64,000 nt of DNA from UBA2387 sp019454665 (GCA_045862995.1 BTVX01000008.1:62001-126000); one strand, 5' to 3'. Positions 41,200-50,061 are shown, counted from the first letter of the stretch. The notes: generated from the sequence alone by a model not told the origin. Program-made: numbers and translations.

Positions 41200-42183
41200 C
41201 TACGAAAAAAGCCCCATCCGCCGCTTCGTGATCCGAACGGTTTCGCCGGCGATCGTTCGCGCGTAGTCCGTGCCCTCCCGCAAGATGCGGTCGAGTTCGC
41301 CACGGTCGGAGTAAAGGCCCCGGAAGCGCTCCTGGAACGGTTCCAAGAACCCGACGACGGTTTCCGCCACGGTCTTCTTCAGGTCGCCGTACCGCATGCC
41401 TTGGAAGTGCGCTTTGACTTGGTCGTCGCTCCAGCCCGTAAGCGCCTGGTGGATGGTCAGAAGATTCGCCACACCCGGCCCCATGACCTCGAAGTCCACG
41501 TGCGGTTGCGAATCCGTGGTGGCGCGCATGATCTTTTTGCGGGCGGCGTCCGGCGCATCGAGCAAGCCGATCGCGTGCCCCGCTCCGGTCTCCGACTTGC
41601 TCATCTTCTTGGTCGGGTCGTCCAGGCCCATGATCCGCGCGCCCACCGTCGGCAGCTTGGTCTCCGGGATGACGAACGTCTCGCCGTACAGGCGGTTGAA
41701 ACGCTCCGCGATGTCCCGCGTAAGCTCGAGGTGCTGGCTCTGGTCGTCGCCCACGGGAACGATCGCCGCGTTGTAGAGCAGGATGTCGGCGGCCATGAGC
41801 ACGGGATACTGGAGCAACCCGTCCGTGACCTCGACCTGCCTTTCCGACTTGGACTTGAACTGCGTCATGCGTTGCAGCCAGCCGATCGGGGTGACGCACG
41901 TGAGCATCCAGGCCAACTCGGCGTGTTCGGGGGCCATGGACTGCACCATGATGTGCGACTTGTTCGGGTCAATCCCGCACGCCAGGAGGATCGCGGCGAA
42001 CTCGAGCGTCCGCTTCTGAAGTTCTTCGGGGTCTTGGTACACCGTGACCGCGTGCAGGTCCACGATGCCGAAGATGCAGTCGTAGTCGTCTTGCACCGAG
42101 GCCCACTGTCGGAACGCGCCGAGGTAGTTGCCGAGGTGAACGTGGCCGCTGGGCTGGGCGGCGGTGAAGACGCGCTTTTTCAT
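41200..42183 (-). CDS. trpS: Tryptophan-tRNA ligase
   Basis: A 327-residue class-I synthetase that charges tRNA-Trp. The HIGH-like motif is PSGHVHLGNYLGA near the start and the KMSKS motif is intact (DPTKKMSKSETGAG). DLHAVTV, VTPIGWLQRMTQFK and PVLMAADILLYNA, with GDDQSQHLELTRDIAERFN, are standard. Length is normal for bacterial TrpRS. ATG 42183 follows the DprE1-like stop by 23 bases, so trpS may be transcribed with the glycan operon. No T-box or trp leader peptide is visible. Confidence 0.95.
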   Translation of the reverse strand: MKKRVFTAAQPSGHVHLGNYLGAFRQWASVQDDYDCIFGIVDLHAVTVYQDPEELQKRTLEFAAILLACGIDPNKSHIMVQSMAPEHAELAWMLTCVTPIGWLQRMTQFKSKSERQVEVTDGLLQYPVLMAADILLYNAAIVPVGDDQSQHLELTRDIAERFNRLYGETFVIPETKLPTVGARIMGLDDPTKKMSKSETGAGHAIGLLDAPDAARKKIMRATTDSQPHVDFEVMGPGVANLLTIHQALTGWSDDQVKAHFQGMRYGDLKKTVAETVVGFLEPFQERFRGLYSDRGELDRILREGTDYARTIAGETVRITKRRMGLFS

Positions 42184-42206
42184 GGGACGGCGAAGGTTGT
42201 ACCCGC

Positions 42207-43613
42207 TCAGACCATCCCGAGACGCTCGGCCTGAGCCGAGGACAACAGCCCTTCGGGGTCCCATTCGGCCTTGCGCGCCCGCAGCCGAGCCAACGTCTCG
42301 TCGCCGAGGTACGCCCGCGCGTCCTCGGGGCGAAGCGTCGCGTCCTTGGCCAAATAGAACCGCCCGCCAGCCTCCAGAACGAGGTCGTTCATGCGGTGGG
42401 CGAGGCGTTGCACGTCGGGCCAGTTGCGCTCCGTCACCTTGAAGTCAAGGGCCAGCGAGTACCCGTCCACCCCGTGCGAGAGCAGGAACCGATCGGGCCG
42501 ATGCCGCTTGAACACGGCCAAGAACGACTCCAACCGCGCCTCCTGCTGCATCCGGAACTGCTCGGCGAACACCCGTCGGGCATGCTCTCTCGGCACGAAC
42601 GACTGGTACTGGATGAAGCCGTCAGGCAGATAGGCCCGCTGCCAGTTGGGAACGTAATCGAGCAGGAAAGAAAACGCCACAAGGCTCTGTGGGTGGGGCT
42701 TGCCGTGCCCGAGCAACCGAGAAGCCGTGTACTTGGCCCAGTTGATCTTGCGCATCCCCCAGCGGTTGTTCAACTTTTTCAGGTAGCGCCAAACCATGGA
42801 CTTCGGGAAGAAGCCAAGGATGGTGTCCGGGAGGTCTTGCTGATCCATGCGCAACGAGGAGGGCCGCTCGGCGCGCTCGTCGAGGTACCACGCGGCGTGG
42901 AAGAGACCACGCCCGCACGACTTCCCTTTCGCGAACGCATCCACCCAGCCCACCATGTAGTCGGCGTCGCCCTCGAACCGCTCCATGCACGCGAACTGCT
43001 CTTCCCAGTTGGCGCACGAGAGGGGCAAAACGCGCAGGTCGCCCGAGGTCACACGCTTCATCTGCAGCGTGGCCCGGGTGATCACGCCCAGCAAGCCCGC
43101 CGAAGAGATCGCCTCGTAGAACGCGTCGTCGTCGGGCCCTAGGGTCAGGGTCCTGCCGCTCGGCGTCAGCACTTCGATCTCGGCGACGTGTTCGCCGATG
43201 GTGCCCTTTCGGTAGGCGTTCTTGCCGTGGATGTTCATAGCCAGCGCACCCCCGAGGGTTGGGAACATCGTGCCGCTAACCACGGGCGGCCACCAGCCAT
43301 CCTCCAATGTGTGCCGCCAAATCTGCTCCAAGGTGACGCCCGCTTCGGCCGTGATCCGTCCCGCCTCAGGGTCCCAGGCGAGGATGCTGTTCATGCGCCG
43401 CAGGTCGAGAATCAAGCCCTCGGGAAGCAACGCCGCATCGCCATAACTTCTTCCCGAGCCGCGAAGCACAACCTTTCGGCCCGAACGCCGCGCCGCTTCG
43501 AACACGTCGCGAATGCCTTCGATGGATGTCGGACGGTACCAATAGCCGTCGCCTTGGGCCACCATGCCGAAGCCAGTCGCTCTACCGATCCGTTCGTTCG
43601 AGGGCCCGTCCAT
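42207..43613 (-). CDS. dprE1: DprE1-like FAD-dependent oxidase of decaprenylphosphoryl-ribose
   Basis: A 468-residue vanillyl-alcohol-oxidase-type flavoenzyme. FAD motifs RGSGRSYGDAA (51-61) and AMNIHGKNAYRKGTIGEHV (about 125-143, with the HGKN seen in mycobacterial DprE1) are strong; the C-terminal substrate domain contains SLVAFSFLLDYVPNW and GGRFYLAKDATLRPEDA. In mycobacteria DprE1 oxidises C2 of polyprenylphosphoryl-ribose to a keto intermediate, which DprE2 reduces to the arabinose form. The start ATG 43613 shares one base with the stop of the DprE2-like gene (TGATG), so the two are translated together. The longer frame upstream is a shadow. Confidence 0.88.
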   Translation of the reverse strand: MDGPSNERIGRATGFGMVAQGDGYWYRPTSIEGIRDVFEAARRSGRKVVLRGSGRSYGDAALLPEGLILDLRRMNSILAWDPEAGRITAEAGVTLEQIWRHTLEDGWWPPVVSGTMFPTLGGALAMNIHGKNAYRKGTIGEHVAEIEVLTPSGRTLTLGPDDDAFYEAISSAGLLGVITRATLQMKRVTSGDLRVLPLSCANWEEQFACMERFEGDADYMVGWVDAFAKGKSCGRGLFHAAWYLDERAERPSSLRMDQQDLPDTILGFFPKSMVWRYLKKLNNRWGMRKINWAKYTASRLLGHGKPHPQSLVAFSFLLDYVPNWQRAYLPDGFIQYQSFVPREHARRVFAEQFRMQQEARLESFLAVFKRHRPDRFLLSHGVDGYSLALDFKVTERNWPDVQRLAHRMNDLVLEAGGRFYLAKDATLRPEDARAYLGDETLARLRARKAEWDPEGLLSSAQAERLGMV

Positions 43614-44341
43614 CACACCTTCAACCTGCGGAACAGCCTCGTCGGGAAGTTGCGGATGATCCAGAAGATCAGCCGGTGCGTCGGCTTGAGGAAGCAATCG
43701 CGCCCGAGCGGTGCCTTGGCGAGAATCAGCCGGGCGGCGTCCTTGGCGGGCATGGCCCCCGAAAGGTTGAGCCTGGCCGTCATCTCGGTCTGCACGGGCC
43801 CCGGTTTGATCGTCGTGACCGTCACTCCGTGCTTGGAAAGCCGGTTGCGGAGGGCCTCCAGGTAGGCGTGCAGGAACGCCTTGCTGGCGTTGTACACCGG
43901 TTGGCCGACCCTTCCCCGCTCTCCGGCGACGCTGCCGATGCCCACGATGGTGCCGCTCTTCGTGTTCTGGAACCGGGTCGCCGCTTCGTTGAGCCAAGCG
44001 ACCGCGCCGAGAACGTTGACCTCGATCACCGAGCGGTCCTTGGCGAAGTCGAATTCGGTCGGGCCGACCTCGGGCATCACCCCGCTGCAGTAGAACACGG
44101 CGTCCAGCCCTCCGAGCCGGCCGGTGGTCTCCACGAACAGATCGGGAACGGATTCGTAGTCTCTCACGTCGTGCGCCACGGGCACGATTTGTCCGGGGTG
44201 CATGTGCTCTAGTTCTTGGAGGCGGTCAGCGCGTCGCGCAACGGCGGCAACCCGACAACCCGCCTCCGCGAGCTGGATGGCGAGTTCCCTCCCGATGCCC
44301 GAGCTGGCGCCGATGACGATCGCGAACTTGGTCTCGGTCAT
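43613..44341 (-). CDS. dprE2: DprE2-like short-chain reductase
   Basis: A 242-residue SDR. Cofactor motif IGASSGIGREL near residue 10, active-site SVAGERGRVGQPVYNASKAF (Ser, Tyr, Lys) and KPGPVQTEM. The C-terminus FWIIRNFPTRLFRRLKV is a basic amphipathic or membrane-binding tail, like that of mycobacterial DprE2. It should reduce the 2-keto intermediate made by DprE1 to polyprenylphosphoryl-D-arabinofuranose. It is placed between a UbiA-type transferase (4-base overlap) and dprE1 (1-base overlap), the order that supports this assignment over a generic SDR. Confidence 0.85.
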   Translation of the reverse strand: MTETKFAIVIGASSGIGRELAIQLAEAGCRVAAVARRADRLQELEHMHPGQIVPVAHDVRDYESVPDLFVETTGRLGGLDAVFYCSGVMPEVGPTEFDFAKDRSVIEVNVLGAVAWLNEAATRFQNTKSGTIVGIGSVAGERGRVGQPVYNASKAFLHAYLEALRNRLSKHGVTVTTIKPGPVQTEMTARLNLSGAMPAKDAARLILAKAPLGRDCFLKPTHRLIFWIIRNFPTRLFRRLKV

Positions 44342-45237
44342 GGTTGGTATCCGTCCACGATGGGGATTCTGACGCCCCGCATCGCAAGAAAAGCCGTGAT
44401 CAGAAACAACACGATGCTCACGAGCATGTGTCGGTCCCCAAACACCAGGTTCTCCGGCTCGCCCCCTTCATCGGACTGGAACACGAGGTAGACATAGCGG
44501 CAGATGCCGTAGCCGACAAACAGCGAGGTCACAAACAAACTGGGATGCGTCCTCGCCGTCTCGCTTAGGAGGCTGTAAATGCCATAGAAGACCATGGCGA
44601 CGCACGCGGACATCACGACGAGCGCGTCGAGCGCGGATCGCGAATAGCCTCTCAGCGCTTCCCTGCTGTCCGTGGCGCCGCCCTGCAGAATCAGTTCATG
44701 CCGACGCTTCGCGAACCCGAGTTGAAGCGCCAAGGCCCCTGTGCAGAAGAGCAGCCAAGGCGAGATCAGCACCACCACAGCGGCCGCGCCCACAGCCGCC
44801 CGCAGGATGAAGCCCACGGCGATGGTGAACACATCGGCGACGGGCTTGGCTTTCAGCAGCAGGTTGTAAAGCACCTGCATGACCAGATAGACCGCCACGA
44901 TGACGACCGTGGTCGTGTTGAGATAGGCCGCGATGCCCAAACCGCCGGCCAGCAGCGCGACGCACATGGCAACCGCAGCGTTCGGACCGATGTCGCCAGA
45001 GGCCAGCGGTCTGTTCTTCTTGATAGGGTGGGCCCGGTCCCGTTCTTGGTCCAAGAGGTCGTTCCAGACATAGACCGCCGAACTCGTCATGCACATCGCC
45101 ACAAAGCAGAGTACGGCTCGTCCGAAGGCCTCTGGCTCGCCAATGCGCCCTACGAACAGCACCGCCGCGAAGACCAGCAGGTTCTTGGTCCATTGCTTCG
45201 GTCGCAATAAACGGACCCCCGCGCGAAGACGTTTCAT
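44338..45237 (-). CDS. UbiA-family polyprenyl-phosphate phosphoribosyltransferase (DppR-like)
   Basis: A 299-residue membrane prenyltransferase-fold enzyme with eight or nine helices. The aspartate-rich motif NDLLDQERDRAHP (59-71) binds magnesium-pyrophosphate, and KNRPLASGDI follows as in Rv3806c. RPKQWTKNLLVFAA at the start and FAKRRHELI are also shared with that group. The mycobacterial enzyme transfers 5-phosphoribose from PRPP to decaprenyl phosphate, the first committed step to arabinofuranose donors. Overlaps with both neighbours (ATGA upstream and downstream) tie it to dprE2 and the GT-C gene. The dephosphorylating enzyme of the pathway is not in the window. Confidence 0.86.
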   Translation of the reverse strand: MKRLRAGVRLLRPKQWTKNLLVFAAVLFVGRIGEPEAFGRAVLCFVAMCMTSSAVYVWNDLLDQERDRAHPIKKNRPLASGDIGPNAAVAMCVALLAGGLGIAAYLNTTTVVIVAVYLVMQVLYNLLLKAKPVADVFTIAVGFILRAAVGAAAVVVLISPWLLFCTGALALQLGFAKRRHELILQGGATDSREALRGYSRSALDALVVMSACVAMVFYGIYSLLSETARTHPSLFVTSLFVGYGICRYVYLVFQSDEGGEPENLVFGDRHMLVSIVLFLITAFLAMRGVRIPIVDGYQP

Positions 45238-47090
45238 CGCTTGACGCCTCGCACGAAACACACCTGATACTCGTCCCGGTAGGCAACCGACAAATTCGGA
45301 TCGGTCTCTAACTGCTCTAGCGACACTCGGCCCGGAACATCCAAGCCGCGATCAACTTGACTCAGCGCAACGACTATAACTTCTGCTGCCGACACATCGG
45401 CTGCAGTTAACACGAATCGTCTCGAGATCGGCATAGCCACCGAATCAGGGGCATAAGCGTAGAAGTGACTTACCGCCTTCTTAGAGCGAATCAAATCCGC
45501 CAATTCTCTGCGTTGGTGGTTGACAAGGGCCTGCCACTTGTGCGATGGCCAAGTGTGATCGGCATGATCGGCGGAGTATTGCAATGAGCCGACAACGTCT
45601 ATAATCAGAAAAATCGCAATGCCACTAAGCAAGAGCACTTTTGTATCATGCCCTAAACAAATGATCGTGCGCACCGCAAAGGCCGTTGCAACCGCAACAG
45701 CTGGAAGCAGTACAAACAGATAACGAGGAGCACGATACTCTACCCGCAACAAAAAGTAAGCAAGCACGACTAGCGTCCCAAGGCACGCAACCTTCAAGAA
45801 CGGCAACACATGCCCGTTATCAAGTTTCACTCTGATTTGCATACGTTTGCTCAGACACACAATCAATGCAAAGACGAAAGACCCTGCGGCCAACAATCCG
45901 AAGCCTCCTTGAGCAGTAGAGAAGAAGATAATCAGCCAGTCAAGCATTCGACTCTCATGCCCTTCATGTCCTGTCGAAACATGTGATGCCTCCGAGAGCA
46001 TTCCCCTTAGCATTCTGCCGCTCTTGAGAACCTCTGGCGAAGCCACCAAGACTGCAAGAACAAAGGCAACAACCCACAAAGCGAACGCCCGCGTCGCGAA
46101 GGCGGCACGGGCGAAGCGCCCCCACGACAAGCCCACTCCTGCGACTGCCACCACGACTGCAAGCAACGCAAGGCAAAGCTGCAAGATGGGGAAATACCGT
46201 GATCCGATGATGGTATCTGCTGCAGGCATCTCTCTCATCGCTCCTGGATCTCGCAACTGCCACTCGGTCGCAATACTCTGATCGGCGCGTATGCCATCTA
46301 TCGTATAGGTCACTAATTGTGGGAGAAGCACGACGCAAGCAACAAGACTTATCGCTATGACGTAAACACTGAGATGACCCAAGCAACCTTCCTTGCAATC
46401 TTTGCCTGTCGCAAAACTCCGCCTAACGCCGAAGTAAAGTCCAATAACAAGATAAGGAACTAGCAACAACGCACTGTACTTCGACGCCATGGCTAGGCCG
46501 CCAGCAAGACCACTCTGCGCAAGAAAGACAAGATCGCCCCTTGAAGCGAACTCAAGCAATGCGAAAAACGACGCAGACATGCAAAAAAGGGCCATTGTGT
46601 CTGGATGCGCAATGACACTATACACGCGCAAGTCGGCGGCAATTGACAGTATCAAACCCGTTATCAACCCTGTCAAGGAGCCAAAGTACCGGGAAATGCA
46701 ATACGAAGTTACAAGCAAGAAACCGATGAAACCGAGCATACTCACTCCACGCAACACCATTAAGATTGTGCGCTCCTCCACCTGATAGCCAAAGACTTCG
46801 GCGACTTTAATGGAATACAACGTCAAGTTGAAGGTCAAATGACCGTAGCTGTGCCATGGAATCTCTAATGTGCCTGTGGATAGAACATTGGCAAGGAGTC
46901 TTACCTGATTGGCCTCATCAACATCAAAGGCATACAGTTCCGCAACGGACGTGGGCGACCAGGCCGAGGAGTTAATTTGCGGAAGGAGCGCGAAAGACAA
47001 TCCGGCGATGAGCACAAGGGTAAGAACCGTAAGCGTGGAGAAGCGGGTCCCGGGCGCGACGATTGGATTGGAGCGGGCAAGTCCATTCAT
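45234..47090 (-). CDS. GT-C-fold membrane glycosyltransferase
   Basis: A 618-residue protein with about 11-13 membrane helices and a C-terminal soluble part of about 110 residues. The first periplasmic loop holds the acidic motif FDVDEANQVR expected for metal-dependent GT-C enzymes that use lipid-phosphate sugars. Together with the following DppR, DprE2 and DprE1 genes it is the obvious candidate for transfer of D-arabinofuranose from a polyprenyl donor to a surface acceptor; this is an inference from position. The gene is visibly richer in A and T than everything around it, which suggests separate acquisition or relaxed codon selection. It starts the operon at ATG 47090. Confidence 0.78.
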   Translation of the reverse strand: MNGLARSNPIVAPGTRFSTLTVLTLVLIAGLSFALLPQINSSAWSPTSVAELYAFDVDEANQVRLLANVLSTGTLEIPWHSYGHLTFNLTLYSIKVAEVFGYQVEERTILMVLRGVSMLGFIGFLLVTSYCISRYFGSLTGLITGLILSIAADLRVYSVIAHPDTMALFCMSASFFALLEFASRGDLVFLAQSGLAGGLAMASKYSALLLVPYLVIGLYFGVRRSFATGKDCKEGCLGHLSVYVIAISLVACVVLLPQLVTYTIDGIRADQSIATEWQLRDPGAMREMPAADTIIGSRYFPILQLCLALLAVVVAVAGVGLSWGRFARAAFATRAFALWVVAFVLAVLVASPEVLKSGRMLRGMLSEASHVSTGHEGHESRMLDWLIIFFSTAQGGFGLLAAGSFVFALIVCLSKRMQIRVKLDNGHVLPFLKVACLGTLVVLAYFLLRVEYRAPRYLFVLLPAVAVATAFAVRTIICLGHDTKVLLLSGIAIFLIIDVVGSLQYSADHADHTWPSHKWQALVNHQRRELADLIRSKKAVSHFYAYAPDSVAMPISRRFVLTAADVSAAEVIVVALSQVDRGLDVPGRVSLEQLETDPNLSVAYRDEYQVCFVRGVKR

Positions 47091-47186
47091 AATGCGAAGG
47101 GATGTTACCAGCAGATGCGCGGCTGTGTCAACGATTTGATGAGGTCGGTGGAACCGAGGGACGCGAAGCCAAGCGCATCCCGACCG

Positions 47187-47633
47187 CTACTTGGCCAGCA
47201 GGTCGCGAATCTCGCGGAGCAAGACCACGTCCTCCGTGGTCGGAGCCGGTGCGGGCGGGGCCGCCGCCGCTTTCTTCTCAAACTGGTCGCGAAGGCGATT
47301 CATCGCTTTCACCAGCACGAACACGGCGAACGCCACGAGCAGAAAGCTCACCAGGCTGTTGAAAAAGAGCCCGTAGTTCAGCGTGATCGCGCCATCGGTC
47401 GCCGCTTCCTCGACGGTCGTGTAGACCATGCCGCTCGTCTTGCCGGGCTTGAGCACGGCAAACTTCTGGGCGAAGTCCACGCTTCCGCTGAGAGCGCCCA
47501 TGGGCGGCATGATGACGTCCTTCACGAGCGAATTGACCACGGACGTGAACGCGGCACCGATGATGATGCCCACGGCCATGTCGATCATGTTGCCCTTGAG
47601 GGCGAACTGTTTGAATTCCTCGACGAGCTTCAT
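47187..47633 (-). CDS. mscL: Large-conductance mechanosensitive channel
   Basis: A 148-residue pentameric membrane channel that opens under osmotic down-shock. KLVEEFKQFALKGNMIDMAV and the pore helix GIIIGAAFTSVVNSLVKDVI are canonical; the second helix is NSLVSFLLVAFAVFVLVKAM, followed by an Ala/Pro linker and the cytoplasmic helix DVVLLREIRDLLAK. ATG 47633 matches the family start; the longer frame adds 12 unrelated residues. It stands 16 bases behind the SDR gene, at the end of the nonulosonate operon, probably as a passenger. Confidence 0.95.
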   Translation of the reverse strand: MKLVEEFKQFALKGNMIDMAVGIIIGAAFTSVVNSLVKDVIMPPMGALSGSVDFAQKFAVLKPGKTSGMVYTTVEEAATDGAITLNYGLFFNSLVSFLLVAFAVFVLVKAMNRLRDQFEKKAAAAPPAPAPTTEDVVLLREIRDLLAK

Positions 47634-47649
47634 CGCGCGCAGATTACCG

Positions 47650-48447
47650 TCACCAGGCCGTCCATCCACCGTCTACGACCAGATTCGACCCAGTCATGTA
47701 CGCCGAGGCGTCCGAGAGCAGGAAAACGAGCGCACCATCGTAGTCGTGCCGGTCGGCCATCCGGCGCATCGGCATGCGTTTGGCGTACTCGCTCAGGAAC
47801 GATTCGTCCTGATGGTTGAACACCCCGGCCAGCGTCAGCGTGTTGACCCGCACGCCCTTCTCGGCCCAATACACGGCTAGATAGCGCGTCATGTTGAGCA
47901 GGGCCGACTTCGACGCCGAGTACGCCACGGGCTTGTAGAACTCCTCGCCTCGGTCCCGCCGGTATTGGTAGATGTCCTGGTTTGGGGAGACCAGACCGTA
48001 AATCGAGCCGATGTTCACGATGGAACCCCCGCTACGTGCAGCCATCGCTCCGCCGAACACTTGGCAACACAGGAAGACGCCCTTGACGTTGACCTCCATC
48101 ACCCGCTCGAACGAGGATTCGGGATAGGTTTCGAACGGCCCGTTCTCTTCAAGGGGCGCATTGGGAGGCGAGTCGAGCGCAGCGTTGTTGATCAGTCCCA
48201 CCGGTTCGCCAAACTCCGCGCGAATGCGCCCAAGAGCCTGCTCCAGCGATTCCCGCGAGGTGACGTCGGCCTGCAACACCAAGCCGCCCTCGGGGTTCGG
48301 CGTGCCCTCTGGCACCCGCGCATCCAGCACGGCTACCCGGGCTCCGCGAGCCGTCAGGGTTTCGGTGTACGCGCGGCCCAGTTGCCCAAGCCCACCGGTC
48401 ACCACGATGACGCGGCCCGTCAAATCGAAAAGGGGATCATGCTGCAC
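47650..48447 (-). CDS. Short-chain dehydrogenase, flagellin-modification (PtmA) type
   Basis: A 265-residue SDR. NAD(P) motif VTGGLGQLGRAY, NNAAL, and the active-site region IVNIGSIYGL plus PVAYSASKSALLNMTRYLA (Tyr, Lys). The combination with an inserted segment QDIYQYRRDRGEEFYKP and the closing VVDGGWTAW resembles PtmA-like proteins found with nonulosonic-acid genes. The gene starts with GTG 48447 and overlaps the phosphatase gene by 11 bases. Role: probably oxidation or reduction of an activated amino-sugar precursor of legionaminic-like acids. A generic SDR role cannot be excluded. Confidence 0.8.
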   Translation of the reverse strand: MQHDPLFDLTGRVIVVTGGLGQLGRAYTETLTARGARVAVLDARVPEGTPNPEGGLVLQADVTSRESLEQALGRIRAEFGEPVGLINNAALDSPPNAPLEENGPFETYPESSFERVMEVNVKGVFLCCQVFGGAMAARSGGSIVNIGSIYGLVSPNQDIYQYRRDRGEEFYKPVAYSASKSALLNMTRYLAVYWAEKGVRVNTLTLAGVFNHQDESFLSEYAKRMPMRRMADRHDYDGALVFLLSDASAYMTGSNLVVDGGWTAW

Positions 48448-48958
48448 GGTTCAATGCCTCCACGATCAGGTCGCACACTTCGCGCACTGCCCCGTGTCCG
48501 CCGAGCATCTTCGTCCGATACGCCGCCAAGGGCACCACGCTCGGATGGGCGTCGGCCACCACCACCGGGAAGCCCACAGCGGCCAGACAATCGAGGTCGT
48601 TCACGTCGTTGCCCACGTAGCCCACCTCATGAAGCCCAAGGCCCCGCGCCAGAGCGAGCCCCTGCAGCAGACCCAGTTTGTCGGCCACGCCCTGGTGGCA
48701 CTCGAGGCGAAGCTTGGCGCACCGGTGGCCCACCACGGGATTGACTTCGGTGCTGATCACGACAAGATGGATGCCCATCTCCCTCAGCCGAGCAAGGCCG
48801 AAGCCTTCCCATCGCGAGCAACGCACCATCTCGCTCCCATCCTCGCTCACGTAGACGGCGTTGTCGGTCATCACGCCGTCGAAGTCGAACGCCATCATCC
48901 GGAGCGGTTTGATCCGTTCGCGGAGCGCGCTCAACAGTCCGGATTCGAACTCGATCAT
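48437..48958 (-). CDS. KdsC-like HAD phosphatase
   Basis: A 173-residue HAD-superfamily phosphatase of the capless KdsC type. Catalytic Asp25 and Asp27 in MAFDFDGVMTDN, motif II Ser/Thr in VVISTE, Lys in GVADKLGLLQ and motif III YVGNDVNDLDCL are intact. KdsC enzymes dephosphorylate 8- or 9-phosphorylated 3-deoxy-ulosonic acids and also occur fused to CMP-sialate synthetases. Between a NeuB-like synthase (ATGA overlap) and the SDR, it likely removes a phosphate from a nonulosonic acid or acts like the phosphatase half of NeuA. CMP transferase is not visible here. Confidence 0.85.
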   Translation of the reverse strand: MIEFESGLLSALRERIKPLRMMAFDFDGVMTDNAVYVSEDGSEMVRCSRWEGFGLARLREMGIHLVVISTEVNPVVGHRCAKLRLECHQGVADKLGLLQGLALARGLGLHEVGYVGNDVNDLDCLAAVGFPVVVADAHPSVVPLAAYRTKMLGGHGAVREVCDLIVEALNRAA

Positions 48959-50010
48959 CCCGCGTCGCCTTCGGCGAACGGCTCGTCTTCCTTCACGTCG
49001 CGCGTCAGCCGCTTGCCAATGAACTCGTCGAACTTGTAGGGCGGTACGCCGCCCCCGGGCGATTTGAACGCGATGTCGCTCGCCGTCAGCACCGTGCCCG
49101 CGGAGAGGTCGCGGGCGGCATACAGGGACTTGGACATCTTGACCAAAGGCCGCGCCTCGTTGGGGTAACGACGTTTCACCGGATCTCCCAGAGCGACCTT
49201 GGTGCGCCTCAGGTCGCGCACCATTTTGCCCATGCCTCCCGGTTCGAGCGAGAACGCGTGGTCGGTGCCTCGCCACGACCGATGCATCGTGAAATGCTTT
49301 TCGATGATTCGTGCGCCGAGGATGTACGCCGCGACCGACATGGCGATGCCGTCTTGGTGGTCGCTCAGGCCGATCACGTGGTTCGGATAGGTCGCTCGCA
49401 GGGTCTCGATGACGCTGAGGTGCATCTCCTCCACCTCGACCGGGTATGCCGCCGTGCACTGGAGGATGGCCACCTGGTCGTTCAGCGGCAGAATCGCGTC
49501 CATCGCGCGCTGGATGTCGGCCATCTCCGCGCCGCCGGTGCTCAGGATCATCGGCTTGCCGATGGCGGCGACGTGCTTGAGCAGCGGGGTGTTGATGAGG
49601 TCGGCCGAAGCGATCTTGTAGGCCGGCATGTCGAGATCGGCCAGGAAATCCGCGCTGGGCTGGTCGAACGCCGTGGCGAAGAATACCAAGCCGAGTTCGT
49701 CGGCATACGCCTTCAGTTCGCGGTACTCGGACTCGCCGAACTCCAAGAACTCGCGGTGCTCGCCGTAGGTCTTGCCGTAGCTGTTCTCGTTCTCGTACGG
49801 CGAGTCGTACATCGCCTTCGTGAACAACGAGCGGTTGTCCCGCTTCTGAAGCTTGACCGCATCCACGCCGCACGCCTTGGCCGCCTCGAACAGTTGCCGA
49901 GCCTTGGCCATCTCGCCCTGGTGGTTGTGGCCGATTTCGGCGATGACGAAGCAATCCGTGTCGTCCGCAACGCGGCGACCGGCGACGGTCCAAACCCGTG
50001 ATCCATCCAT
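48955..50010 (-). CDS. neuB: NeuB-like nonulosonic acid synthase
   Basis: A 351-residue enzyme that condenses phosphoenolpyruvate with an amino-hexose to give a sialic-acid-like sugar. The barrel domain (1-275) shows AEIGHNHQGEMAKA, VKLQKRDN, MPAYKIASADLINTPLL, LSTGGAEMADI, LQCTAAYPVE, VIGLSDHQDGI and IEKHFTM. The C-terminal SAF antifreeze-like domain (about 285-351) starts at KSLYAARDLSAGTVL and ends in the conserved FIGKRLTRDVKEDEP. ATG 50010 is chosen; a TTG at 50019 is 5 bases behind TAAACT and also possible. It overlaps the phosphatase gene. Confidence 0.9.
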   Translation of the reverse strand: MDGSRVWTVAGRRVADDTDCFVIAEIGHNHQGEMAKARQLFEAAKACGVDAVKLQKRDNRSLFTKAMYDSPYENENSYGKTYGEHREFLEFGESEYRELKAYADELGLVFFATAFDQPSADFLADLDMPAYKIASADLINTPLLKHVAAIGKPMILSTGGAEMADIQRAMDAILPLNDQVAILQCTAAYPVEVEEMHLSVIETLRATYPNHVIGLSDHQDGIAMSVAAYILGARIIEKHFTMHRSWRGTDHAFSLEPGGMGKMVRDLRRTKVALGDPVKRRYPNEARPLVKMSKSLYAARDLSAGTVLTASDIAFKSPGGGVPPYKFDEFIGKRLTRDVKEDEPFAEGDAG

Positions 50011-50061
50011 TTGGTGCAAGGCTTAGTTTAGATCATCCCGGTCGCCCGTGAACTGGGGAAC

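Noticed and set aside
41139..42300. T-box or leader peptide for trpS
   Set aside because: Only 23 bases separate dprE1 and trpS, with no Trp-rich short frame or specifier hairpin.
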